The notes under the pieces: model-generated | The model's database searches: none | Told to the model about the DNA's origin: nothing | The model's input: only the letters and a program-made list of their open reading frames with translations | Translations under genes and position numbers: made by a program | In this document: positions 26,534-33,389 of the stretch, in pieces | Layout: every line of letters starts with the position of its first letter | Position numbering within the stretch: position 1 is the stretch's first letter | NCBI RefSeq assembly: GCF_001545115.1 | Contig: NZ_FCNU01000007.1 | Span: forward strand, 62,001-126,000 | DNA length: 64,000 nt | Reading direction: 5' to 3' | From: Candidatus Protochlamydia phocaeensis | GTDB lineage: Bacteria; Chlamydiota; Chlamydiia; Chlamydiales; Parachlamydiaceae

Positions 26534-26925
26534 GGGGGTGTTACGGTTTCGACTAGGAAATGAAAAATTGATTGCATGCGGAGGATATCGGTTGGCCTCC
26601 TTAAAAAACCGGTAAACTATTAAATGCCGACAAAATTGTCGCACTCGATTTCAGCCCAGAGGCTGAACTCCGAGCTGCTGCTTAAGACCTAACAGTCTGA
26701 GTAGCACGATAGCCTGAAATTGGACCAGGGGTTTCAGAATCTATCGTCATCCACTTGGTGTGGAATTAGCCCCGCCGCTTCTAGGAGCTAATGCCGAGAT
26801 TAAACGAAGCAAACTAATCTTATTGGCGCGTTCTGCATAGAGATTAGCCAATTTTCAGAACGATAAGCATGTAGTGGTCAATTCGTAATTTGCCAAGGAC
26901 GAGAGTTCAATTCTCTCCACCTCCA
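26534..26925 (+). ncRNA. ssrA: tmRNA (transfer-messenger RNA)
   Basis: The RNA rescues stalled ribosomes and tags nascent chains. The 5' GGGGGTG pairs with the 3' CACCTCC (one G-U), and TACGGTTTCGACT follows the 5' end as in other tmRNAs. The T arm is GAGAG-TTCAATT-CTCTC (26901-26917), and discriminator A is at 26925 without an encoded CCA. A tag frame starting with GCC at 26626 runs to TAA at 26683-26685 and encodes 19 residues that begin ADKIVALDF and end ELRAAA, so the tag is hydrophobic at the end as required for proteolysis. The 3' end is the core of three repeated attachment-like sites downstream. Confidence 0.96.
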
Positions 26926-26982
26926 ATCAAACAAAAGGCTTCAGTTTAACGACTGAAGCCTTTTGTTTTTAGTGACATACAA
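26913..26982. repeat. Attachment-site copy 1, tmRNA 3' end
   Basis: This 70-bp segment begins in the T arm of tmRNA (CTCTCCACCTCCAATCAA) and continues through a terminator hairpin. It recurs at 31367-31436 with only two mismatches. The first 18 nt recur again at 31922-31939. Repeats of a tmRNA 3' end are the hallmark of site-specific integration at ssrA, so this is read as the left end (attL) of the insertion. Confidence 0.85.
26933..26970 (+). terminator. Rho-independent terminator after tmRNA
   Basis: AAAAGGCTTCAG (26933-26944) and CTGAAGCCTTTT (26953-26964) form a perfect 12-bp stem with an 8-nt loop, followed by GTTTTT. It directly follows the mature tmRNA end and is part of the duplicated attachment segment. 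Confidence 0.9.
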
Positions 26983-27008
26983 TACAAAATTCATACCGAA
27001 AAATTCGA

Positions 27009-27043
27009 CTGCGTAAAGCTCAATTACGCAGTATTTACGCACT
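27009..27043. repeat. GCGTAA motifs at the left edge of the tmRNA insertion
   Basis: CTGCGTAA (27009-27016) is perfectly inverted at 27024-27031, and TTTACGCACT follows at 27034-27043. The last decamer is identical to those beside the integrase and tRNA at 10026 and 10148. The position, just inside an attachment repeat, fits arm-type recombinase sites. Confidence 0.55.
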
Positions 27044-27087
27044 AGACCAAACGAAACTGCAGTAAAAGAATTGGAGACACAGTTGGC

Positions 27088-28050
27088 ATGGAATCAATAA
27101 ATCCAGTTTATCTGGATAACAGGGTCGTAAGGAAGTTAATAGAAAATCCTGAAATCCGCATCGAACTTTTCGATGATTTTTGCAGGCATATTGGACGACG
27201 TTATCAACCTGTCCATTCTTATTACTTATTTTTCGAATATATTGGATTTCATAAAACAAAATTAGAAATACCTAAAGATCTACAGGCACCCACGCTACCT
27301 TTTCTACAAAAGCTCAAAAAAGAAAATTTATCCAAAGACGAATTAGCTACTATAGATCAAGAACTTATCAAAGCCCACTCTAGCATTAAAGAACACGTTA
27401 ACGCCAAACTTTACACGTTGATTACTCACTTTAAACATCTCATTAAGGTGAGAGAAGTTCGTTTAAAAATAATTAAAAAGAAGTTTAAAGCAGAGCAAGA
27501 TGGCATCGAGCTTCATGAAATTCTGTTTGCGGATATAATAAATCTTTTCAGGAAAAGTTTGTCACAATTTGTAGAAAGAGCTTCTGAATATCTAGCATGG
27601 GATATTTTTTGTACATTAACCCCTCCCAGCGTATCTACACCACGCCTAAGGCAAAGACAACTAGCTCATTGGTTTAAAATACATCAAGACGGTATTACAT
27701 TACCTTTTGGAAAGTTGGTAGATGATCATGCCGGATATTATAATATGAAATTTGATTCCAATTACAAGTCCTATGAAGACATGGTGGATTCTGAGGCATT
27801 GACCTATCTTGTCACTGGTCTTAAGGATGCCGATTGCCAGATCTTAGCAATAAAATATGTAACTTTTGACGCTTCAAGTGAGATCGGTGAAAGGATTCAA
27901 CTTGGGCTAGGGACACTCCAAAATATTGAACAAACTTTGAATGTTTGTATACCGAAACAAACAGGCAAAGCCTATTTGCTGGATGAAATCACCCACAAAA
28001 TTGTGAATATCCACGAATCTACTGAGAGAAAAAACATCATCTGTTTATAA
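27088..28050 (+). CDS. Unknown protein of the tmRNA insertion, 320 aa
   Basis: The protein is soluble and mainly helical, with a Lys-rich central part (about 85-160) and a more mixed C-terminus. No signal peptide, membrane segment or known motif is seen. It is the first gene inside the left attachment repeat. It does not carry the tyrosine-recombinase residues, so it is not a cryptic integrase of that class. A GGAG lies rather far (11 nt) before the ATG. Function unknown. Confidence 0.6.
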   Translation: MESINPVYLDNRVVRKLIENPEIRIELFDDFCRHIGRRYQPVHSYYLFFEYIGFHKTKLEIPKDLQAPTLPFLQKLKKENLSKDELATIDQELIKAHSSIKEHVNAKLYTLITHFKHLIKVREVRLKIIKKKFKAEQDGIELHEILFADIINLFRKSLSQFVERASEYLAWDIFCTLTPPSVSTPRLRQRQLAHWFKIHQDGITLPFGKLVDDHAGYYNMKFDSNYKSYEDMVDSEALTYLVTGLKDADCQILAIKYVTFDASSEIGERIQLGLGTLQNIEQTLNVCIPKQTGKAYLLDEITHKIVNIHESTERKNIICL

Positions 28051-28158
28051 TGTACTGTGACACTTGTGATTTCCGTGATTCCCTGAGAAGGAGGCATCAC
28101 AATTCAATGCATTGTCACATAGATGGAAGCATTGGTAAAGAGATGGTCTATTTAACCG

Positions 28159-28695
28159 CTAAGCGATATCAAATAAATTTCTCATGCGTTGGAAATCAAT
28201 AGTATTCTCAGAGAATTTAATAAAATATTGTAATTGCCAGGCTTGCGTTTTCTTAGCTTGAGAATTATCAGCTCTATCCCAAGGGGGATAAATACGCATA
28301 GCTCTTTTGCCTTCCTTTCCATTGCAAGATACAATTCCTTTTTCGCAGAGCACAGTTTTTGGAAAAACAAATTGGCCAAAATGGTTTTCGGCACGCACGC
28401 TGACTACAAGAGAGTCAAAAGAATCAGTAAATTCATAGGGCAAAATTGGTCCTTCACCTAGACGTTTCCAAAAAGTGACAAATTGTCCAACTTTTGTTGG
28501 GGTGATCTTTCCTACGCGAAATTTGACAGAACGATTCTTTATGATAAATTCAGAAGCTCCGTAATCTTCACTCTCATCCTCTATCTTCAGATTCTGAAGG
28601 ATAAGCCCAGATGGCTTATAGATAAGGTTTTCAGCTAATAGCAAATCTGGATGAACCCTCTTTGAAAGGACATTCTCCTTTAATTCAATGACCAC
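28159..28695 (-). CDS. MepB family protein
   Basis: The 178-residue protein covers the MepB family pattern: FRVGKITPTKVGQFVTFWKR, then GQFVFPKTVL, a Gly-Lys-Arg-Ala segment, RIYPPWDRADNSQAKKTQ and WQLQYFIKF. MepB was named from a staphylococcal multidrug-efflux locus, but its biochemical function is not known. The likely start is GTG at 28695, with an AAGGA about 8 nt upstream; it overlaps the YjdF stop by 11 nt, so the two genes are translationally coupled. Confidence 0.85.
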   Translation of the reverse strand: MVIELKENVLSKRVHPDLLLAENLIYKPSGLILQNLKIEDESEDYGASEFIIKNRSVKFRVGKITPTKVGQFVTFWKRLGEGPILPYEFTDSFDSLVVSVRAENHFGQFVFPKTVLCEKGIVSCNGKEGKRAMRIYPPWDRADNSQAKKTQAWQLQYFIKFSENTIDFQRMRNLFDIA

Positions 28696-29107
28696 GATGT
28701 TTTTCCTTTCGTTTTTCTTGTTTGAGGGAAAATTGCTCTTCTTTGTGAGCTTGTTTCTCAGCGCTGCTTATGCTTTTTTTCTCTTTCTTTTTCTTCTCAA
28801 TCTCTTCTCGCATGTAGTCTTTTGCTAAAGTTGATGGCTTTGATGTTTCCCTCATTTTTTCCATTTCTCGACGGACTTCCCGCTGCACTCTTTTTGGATT
28901 CATCCGCTGAATTTGAATAGTGATTTCTTTAGCTTCTCCAAATTTTAGCTCTACATAGTGCTTTAGAACAAATTCATGAACTTCAGAATCAGAAGGTTCT
29001 GTACCAAAAATATGACGTGCAATTGTATATCCTTCTTTATCTGTACGCTCAAAAGTTCCCACGCAAAAGCGTTTTTCAAAGAAAATCGTTGCTTTAACTA
29101 TAGCCAT
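28685..29107 (-). CDS. YjdF family protein (DUF2992)
   Basis: The 140-residue protein has the family features from end to end: TIFFEKRFCVGTFER, the segment ARHIFGTEPSDSEVHEFVL, NPKRVQREVRREM and the very basic tail ending KRKEKHRGH. In Firmicutes the yjdF gene is often controlled by the yjdF riboswitch, which senses azaaromatic compounds, but the protein's own role is unknown. Only 150 bp separate it from the divergent abiE operon, and I see no riboswitch-like structure there; instead there are two operator-like palindromes. A GAGG lies 7 nt before the ATG. Confidence 0.85.
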   Translation of the reverse strand: MAIVKATIFFEKRFCVGTFERTDKEGYTIARHIFGTEPSDSEVHEFVLKHYVELKFGEAKEITIQIQRMNPKRVQREVRREMEKMRETSKPSTLAKDYMREEIEKKKKEKKSISSAEKQAHKEEQFSLKQEKRKEKHRGH

Positions 29108-29177
29108 CTCTTTGCCTCATACTCTCGCCGTAGATTACCCATCCACAGCTACACTTTCTGGGTAATCCTATCTAAAT

Positions 29178-29257
29178 TTCACAAAAACAACTATATTTTT
29201 GTGAATTTTATACATTTTCTATTGCGATTTTCACAAAAACATGATACTTTTTGTGAA
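29178..29257. promoter_or_regulatory. Twin inverted repeats, probable AbiE operators
   Basis: TTCACAAAAA and TTTTTGTGAA form a perfect 10-bp inverted repeat with an 8-nt spacer at 29178-29205, and again with the same arms and a different spacer at 29230-29257. The two start 52 bp apart, about five helical turns, on the same face of the DNA. AbiEi-type antitoxins are known to repress their operon cooperatively through two upstream inverted repeats, and this pair fits. Because the yjdF gene is divergent, it may be controlled too. Confidence 0.8.
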
Positions 29258-29274
29258 AAGTGAGTAGGAACAAT

Positions 29275-29883
29275 ATGCGCGAAAGTATGGAAAGCAAAAT
29301 AAAAAATAGGATTATCGAACACGGCAGCGGTTGGTGTTTTACCCCTATGCATTTTGCAGATTTAGGTAGCGATGCTTCTATTAGAAAAGCTCTCTCCCAA
29401 CTTCAAAAACAAAGCTTTATTAGAAGGCTTGCGCAGGGTTTGTATGATTATCCCAAAAAGCACGATCTCCTGGGTATTATTCCTCCAGATGTCAACGAAG
29501 TAGCCAGAGCAATTGCGGAAAAAGATAGTGTACTAATCCAACCTGCAGGCGCTCATGCGGCAAATTTAGTAGGCTTTTCCACGCAAGTTCCAGGCCGAGT
29601 TATATTTCTTACCGAAGGGGCATCTAAGAAGGTGAAAGTTGGCAATCAAGAAATCATTTTCAAAAAAACCACAAGAAAAAACATGCTCTCTGCTGGAACT
29701 AAAGAAGGTCTCATAATACAGGCTTTAAAAAATCTGGGAAAAGATCATATCGACAAAAAAATGCATATGCAAATTGCAAAATTGCTCAAAGATTCGACTG
29801 AAGAAGAAATTAGAAAAAACATGAAGTTCGCTCCCGCCTGGATCAGAGTTCTTGTTTTTGAAGTGATAGGAATAAAACCATGA
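29275..29883 (+). CDS. abiEi: AbiEi-type antitoxin and repressor
   Basis: The 202-residue protein resembles AbiEi/DUF6088 antitoxins. A winged-helix N-terminus (about 1-60, with ALSQLQKQSFIRRLAQGLY and then YDYPKK) is followed by a domain with GAHAANLVGFSTQVPGR and FLTEGASKKVKVG. In AbiE, a type IV toxin-antitoxin system, this protein antagonises the toxin and represses the operon. I start at the ATG at 29275, as AGGA lies 5 nt upstream; an upstream GTG at 29260 is less likely and too close to the second operator. The stop overlaps the toxin start by 4 nt (ATGA). Confidence 0.88.
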   Translation: MRESMESKIKNRIIEHGSGWCFTPMHFADLGSDASIRKALSQLQKQSFIRRLAQGLYDYPKKHDLLGIIPPDVNEVARAIAEKDSVLIQPAGAHAANLVGFSTQVPGRVIFLTEGASKKVKVGNQEIIFKKTTRKNMLSAGTKEGLIIQALKNLGKDHIDKKMHMQIAKLLKDSTEEEIRKNMKFAPAWIRVLVFEVIGIKP

Positions 29884-30896
29884 ACGAGATTCATCTTTTA
29901 CCTCAAAATGAACGAGAACTTTTTTTCAGAGCTGCCGTTGATATCAAGAGCATGCCTTTTGAAATTATTGAAAAAGACTATTGGGTCGTATGGGTTTTGA
30001 AAAGGCTGTTTTCGCTAGAAAAGATGAAGCCCTATCTCACCTTTAAAGGGGGCACCTCTCTTTCAAAAGTATATGGCTTGATTGATCGTTTTTCAGAAGA
30101 TATTGATCTTTCAATCGAAAGAGAATTTTTTGGCTTTGGTGAACCTCATAATCTTGAAAATGCCTCTTCCAAGAAAAAACAAAACGCTATCATTGATAAT
30201 CTTTCAAAAGCTTGCTCCAATTATGTACAAACTGAAATGTTAGCCAGCCTTAAAGAAACTTTTTCTGCAGAGCTCAAAACAACCGATGGGTGGCAAATTT
30301 TTTCTGACCCAGAAGATCCTGATGCCCAATCATTGTTATTTGAATATCCAAGTAACACCTCAAAAACAGGATATATTCGCCCTCTTGTAAAAATTGAAAT
30401 TGGAGCAAGGTCTGAACACTGGCCTGTCAGCGAACACAAAATAGAGAGCTATGTTAAAGAAGTATTAAAAGAAAAAATTCATGAACCTGATACAGTTATT
30501 CGCGTACTGAATGCTGAACGAACTTTTTGGGAAAAAGCAACTATTCTTCATCAATACGCACACCTGCCTGAAGATAAAAAGCTTCCACCACGCATCTCTA
30601 GACATTTTTATGATTTTTTTCGATTAATAAACTCTTCAATAAAGAAAAAAGCCCTTGAAGAGGTAGCCTTACTTGAAAGAGTGGCCAATCATAAAAGTAT
30701 TTATTTTGCCTCAGGCTGGGCAAGCTATGCCACCGCCAGAAAAGGAAGCTTAAAGCTCGTTCCCCCACCTCATGTTTTAAAGGAAGTTCAAAAAGATTAC
30801 AGTCTAATGAAATCAATGTTTTTTAGAGAGATTCCTGCCTGGGAATTGATTTTAAAAACCGTTAGTGAATTTGAAAACGAGTTTAACAAAGAATAG
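29880..30896 (+). CDS. abiEii: AbiEii-type nucleotidyltransferase toxin
   Basis: The 338-residue protein belongs to the AbiEii/AbiGii family. The nucleotidyltransferase signature is visible: GGTSLSKVYGLI followed by SEDIDLSI (about residues 60-82), with the two metal-binding Asp. A later conserved segment, AERTFWEKATILHQ, is also typical. AbiE confers phage abortive infection; related toxins modify RNA with nucleotides. Length and gene order are standard. It is probably an active toxin, as no key residue is lost. Confidence 0.9.
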   Translation: MNEIHLLPQNERELFFRAAVDIKSMPFEIIEKDYWVVWVLKRLFSLEKMKPYLTFKGGTSLSKVYGLIDRFSEDIDLSIEREFFGFGEPHNLENASSKKKQNAIIDNLSKACSNYVQTEMLASLKETFSAELKTTDGWQIFSDPEDPDAQSLLFEYPSNTSKTGYIRPLVKIEIGARSEHWPVSEHKIESYVKEVLKEKIHEPDTVIRVLNAERTFWEKATILHQYAHLPEDKKLPPRISRHFYDFFRLINSSIKKKALEEVALLERVANHKSIYFASGWASYATARKGSLKLVPPPHVLKEVQKDYSLMKSMFFREIPAWELILKTVSEFENEFNKE

Positions 30897-30913
30897 CTTG
30901 TATAGGAAAACTA

Positions 30914-31366
30914 ATGAAATTCCAAACACCTTTGCCATTAAAACCAGGCGATAAAGTCGCTATCGTATCTCCGTCTTCTGGAATGCCTTTTCTTTTTCCA
31001 TGGGTATACAAACAAGGATTAAATCGAATTAAGAAAATTTTTAAGCTCATACCTGTAGAATTTCCTACTGCCTGCCAAAGTCCAGAATATCTCTCTTAAA
31101 ATCCTGAAGCTCGCGCAAAAGACATTAACGAAGCTTTTTCAGACCCCTCTATTAAAGGCATCATTGCGACAATAGGTGGAATCGACCAAATCAGGATACT
31201 TCCTTACTTAGACAAAGAGCTTATTTCACGTAATCCCAAAATTTTTATGGGTTACAGCGACTGCACCAATCTATATCTGTTTTTATGGAATTTAGGAATT
31301 GTTTCTTATTACGGGGATGCCGTGATGACCCAATTTGCAATGGGCGGTGGGATGCAAGATTATACA
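30914..31366 (+). pseudogene. Broken S66/MccF-like LD-carboxypeptidase gene
   Basis: The frame begins with KPGDKVAIVSPSSG, the N-terminus of S66 peptidases, and an AGGA lies 6 nt before the ATG. An in-frame TAA at 31097-31099 interrupts it after 61 codons, but the same frame then continues with IKGIIATIGGIDQIRILPYL and PKIFMGYSDCTNLY, which contains the nucleophile-type GYSD. It runs straight into attachment copy 2 at 31367, so the C-terminal half with the rest of the catalytic triad is missing. S66 enzymes include LD-carboxypeptidases and MccF, which gives immunity to microcin C. It lies 17 nt after abiEii. Confidence 0.85.
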
Positions 31367-31436
31367 CTCTCCACCTCCAATCAAACAAAAGGCTTCAGTT
31401 TAACGACTAAAGCCTTTTGTTTTTAGTGATATACAA
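31367..31436. repeat. Attachment-site copy 2, tmRNA 3' end duplicate
   Basis: The segment repeats 26913-26982 over 70 bp with two changes, at 31409 (A for G, weakening the terminator stem by one pair) and 31430 (T for C). It includes the last 13 nt of tmRNA and the terminator hairpin. It forms the right end of the 4.4-kb insertion and cuts the S66 gene. Confidence 0.85.
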
Positions 31437-31489
31437 CATCTGTTTCTATAAAAGACAAAACGATGTCCAATTAGTTTTTTTACTGTTGT

Positions 31490-31840
31490 CTAGCTGCTTT
31501 TCTTCACAATCTCCGATTTGAGCATCATCTGACCAAACCCTGGAACCTTCGCTTCAATGTTATGGCCGTTAACCTCATCCACCAAGCGAATATTTTTCAC
31601 TTTTACTCCTACTTTTAAATCTGATGAGGATCCTTTAACCTTAATATCTTTGATAATGGTCACAGTATCGCCATCCTGAAGGGTATTCCCATATGCATCC
31701 TTCACAACGGACTGTTCCGTTTCGCTTTTCTTCTCAGTATAAACAGTCCACTCATTTCCACATTCTGGACAAACATAGTAGGCACCATTTTCATAAGTAT
31801 ATTCAGAACCACATTTTGTACATTTAGGTAAATCTGTCAT
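31490..31840 (-). CDS. PhnA/YjdM-like zinc-ribbon protein
   Basis: The 116-residue protein has a zinc ribbon ([13 protein letters not shown] and then CPECGNEW) followed by a YjdM C-terminal domain with [20 protein letters not shown] and VKVKNIRL. The family was named PhnA from the phosphonate locus of E. coli, but is not a phosphonate hydrolase; its role is unknown. I start at the ATG at 31840, where GGAG lies 7 nt upstream. The gene is alone between attachment copies 2 and 3. Confidence 0.92.
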   Translation of the reverse strand: MTDLPKCTKCGSEYTYENGAYYVCPECGNEWTVYTEKKSETEQSVVKDAYGNTLQDGDTVTIIKDIKVKGSSSDLKVGVKVKNIRLVDEVNGHNIEAKVPGFGQMMLKSEIVKKSS

Positions 31841-31920
31841 TAATAAACTCCGCTTATTTATGCAAACCTCTATCATAAATCATAAAATGAACTGTCGTCC
31901 AATCAAAAGTTCTGAATGCG

Positions 31921-31971
31921 TCTCTCCACCTCCAATCAATTCGGGCTTCACTCTTAAAGTGAAGCCTTTTT
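31921..31971. repeat. Attachment-site copy 3 with distal terminator
   Basis: TCTCTCCACCTCCAATCAA at 31921-31939 repeats the tmRNA 3' end a third time. It is followed by another hairpin, GGCTTCAC (31944-31951) with GTGAAGCC (31959-31966) and a T-run, unlike the terminator in copies 1 and 2. This distal hairpin may be the original tmRNA terminator, displaced by two insertions. Confidence 0.8.
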
Positions 31972-32049
31972 ACTTCCCGTTTCCTTCACCTTAAAATTCA
32001 ACGAACGCTTCAAATACATAAAATCCAATTACGCCTGGCTATTCCTCTC

Positions 32050-32460
32050 TTACTTCCATAAAGAAAATTTTCTTGTCAGCTCCGACACTTTATCCCAACT
32101 GCCAAATAAAACAACGCCATAATAGATTAAAGCGGCTTCTTCTGTTTGCTTGGTTCGTTCGATTTGCTCTAAATAACTGCCTATAGTCATGGTATCGGTA
32201 AAATCAGCAAAACGTATTCCAGCCTGTAAAGCAGCCTCGCGGAGCGCTCTTATTTTATTCGAATTCGCTTTCAAAATCATGAAGGGCATCTCAGAGATAT
32301 TTGGATGACTCCCTCCATCCGCATCCATATAATCGGTCAGGCGTAAAAGCTCTTTACCTATATCGGCCCCAAAACCGATACACATGTGAGCCAAGGCATT
32401 CATAATTACACCCGGCTCAATCTTTTCGTTCATAACCGCTACCAATTTATTTTCGAACAT
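32050..32460 (-). CDS. DUF2000 family protein
   Basis: The 136-residue protein matches DUF2000: KLVAVMNEKIEPGVIMNALAH at the start, a central MPFMILKANSNKIRALREAA and an end with the EEAALIYYGVVLFG segment. The fold is related to peptidyl-tRNA hydrolase 2, but the function of DUF2000 is unknown. The gene lies 79 nt from the distal attachment copy on the host side and is single. Confidence 0.85.
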   Translation of the reverse strand: MFENKLVAVMNEKIEPGVIMNALAHMCIGFGADIGKELLRLTDYMDADGGSHPNISEMPFMILKANSNKIRALREAALQAGIRFADFTDTMTIGSYLEQIERTKQTEEAALIYYGVVLFGSWDKVSELTRKFSLWK

Positions 32461-32538
32461 AACTTTTCTCTAAAATTTAATTAGATAACTGTAATGGCTT
32501 CCTTACTCATCAAGGAGTGATAAGAAGGCTGTTTTTGC

Positions 32539-33117
32539 TCAGTCATTAGACCAAGAAATATCCCAAATTCCAAAAACTCGCGGAAGATTAAGGTCTTCTG
32601 TATTCGGCTCCATTTTTTTAGCAATGGCGCAAAGACCCATCATAAAATTTTTCTGGGCTTCAGAAAAAGAAGAATCAAGATTTTCGCCGCGCGCAAAAGC
32701 CACCACTTTATTAAATAGCTGAGAATAATTAAATAAAGCCGCCGGATCCTCAAATTGAAACGCTCCCCGCTCCCCAGTCTCATAAGCCAAAGAGGTCATA
32801 GGAGAGGCAAAATTGACCAACTGGTTAGAAGCGCTAATATTCACCACCCCCTCTTCCGATTCAATTGTATTAAAGCGAATGATGTTGATTGCCGAGATCA
32901 CTATATCGGTCTTACTTTTAATTGGAGCTAAAAGAATCAAGCTCCAATCTTCACACTCTAGCCTAATGGGACCATTCGATTCTAGAGGAGAATATACAAT
33001 GGCAAAGATAGACCCATTAATATCGACTAGCTGTAATCGGCGATCTTCAGTGCTCGTCGGAAAACCAATTTTCAGCTTACTATTATTAAGCGGCAGGTCG
33101 TTATTTGGATCTTTCAT
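32539..33117 (-). CDS. Unknown protein, 192 aa
   Basis: The protein is soluble and mixed alpha/beta, without signal peptide or membrane segment. No known motif is found; a hydrophobic strand (LRLECEDWSLILLAP-like region near residue 55) and an acidic C-terminus with a final Trp-rich segment are the only features. It is 78 nt upstream of the DUF2000 gene on the same strand and may be co-transcribed. Confidence 0.5.
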   Translation of the reverse strand: MKDPNNDLPLNNSKLKIGFPTSTEDRRLQLVDINGSIFAIVYSPLESNGPIRLECEDWSLILLAPIKSKTDIVISAINIIRFNTIESEEGVVNISASNQLVNFASPMTSLAYETGERGAFQFEDPAALFNYSQLFNKVVAFARGENLDSSFSEAQKNFMMGLCAIAKKMEPNTEDLNLPRVFGIWDISWSND

Positions 33118-33208
33118 TGTCTCCTCACAAAATTTTATGTATTTATGGGTAAGGATTTTATATTAAAATTTACTTTTAATACAAGAATTAGGAAGCAGAC
33201 TTTTCTTT

Positions 33209-33389
33209 GAATTAGATGGGAAGTCTTTAAATATTGGAAATGTTAGAAGGAGTAAGGGCATTTATCCGAAGAGACATTCCAAACGCCTCTTCAGCGCCAA
33301 TAGATCAAGATATGTTCTTTAAGAGAGCCTTAAAATCGCAGATGGCCAAGACTCGCATTTTTTTAAATAGGGGTTGTTATGGGGTTTAA
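33209..33389 (+). pseudogene. Possible gene remnant, frameshifted
   Basis: One frame reads ELDGKSLNIGNVR from 33209, and a second frame continues from 33240 for 49 codons to a TAA at 33387, ending with NRGCYGV. The two segments are weakly like the N-terminus of aromatic amino acid lyases (LDG-S-L and YGV), which would require one frameshift. The match is short and done by eye, so this is only a hint. The rest of the 33118-33385 gap shows no gene. Confidence 0.2.

Noticed and set aside
27088-28050. Cryptic integrase for the tmRNA insertion
   Set aside because: The 320-residue protein lacks the Arg-His-x-x-Arg-Tyr pattern and the serine-recombinase motif.
29108-29260. yjdF riboswitch upstream of the YjdF gene
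   Set aside because: The short divergent region is explained by two clean palindromes, and no large conserved RNA structure is visible.
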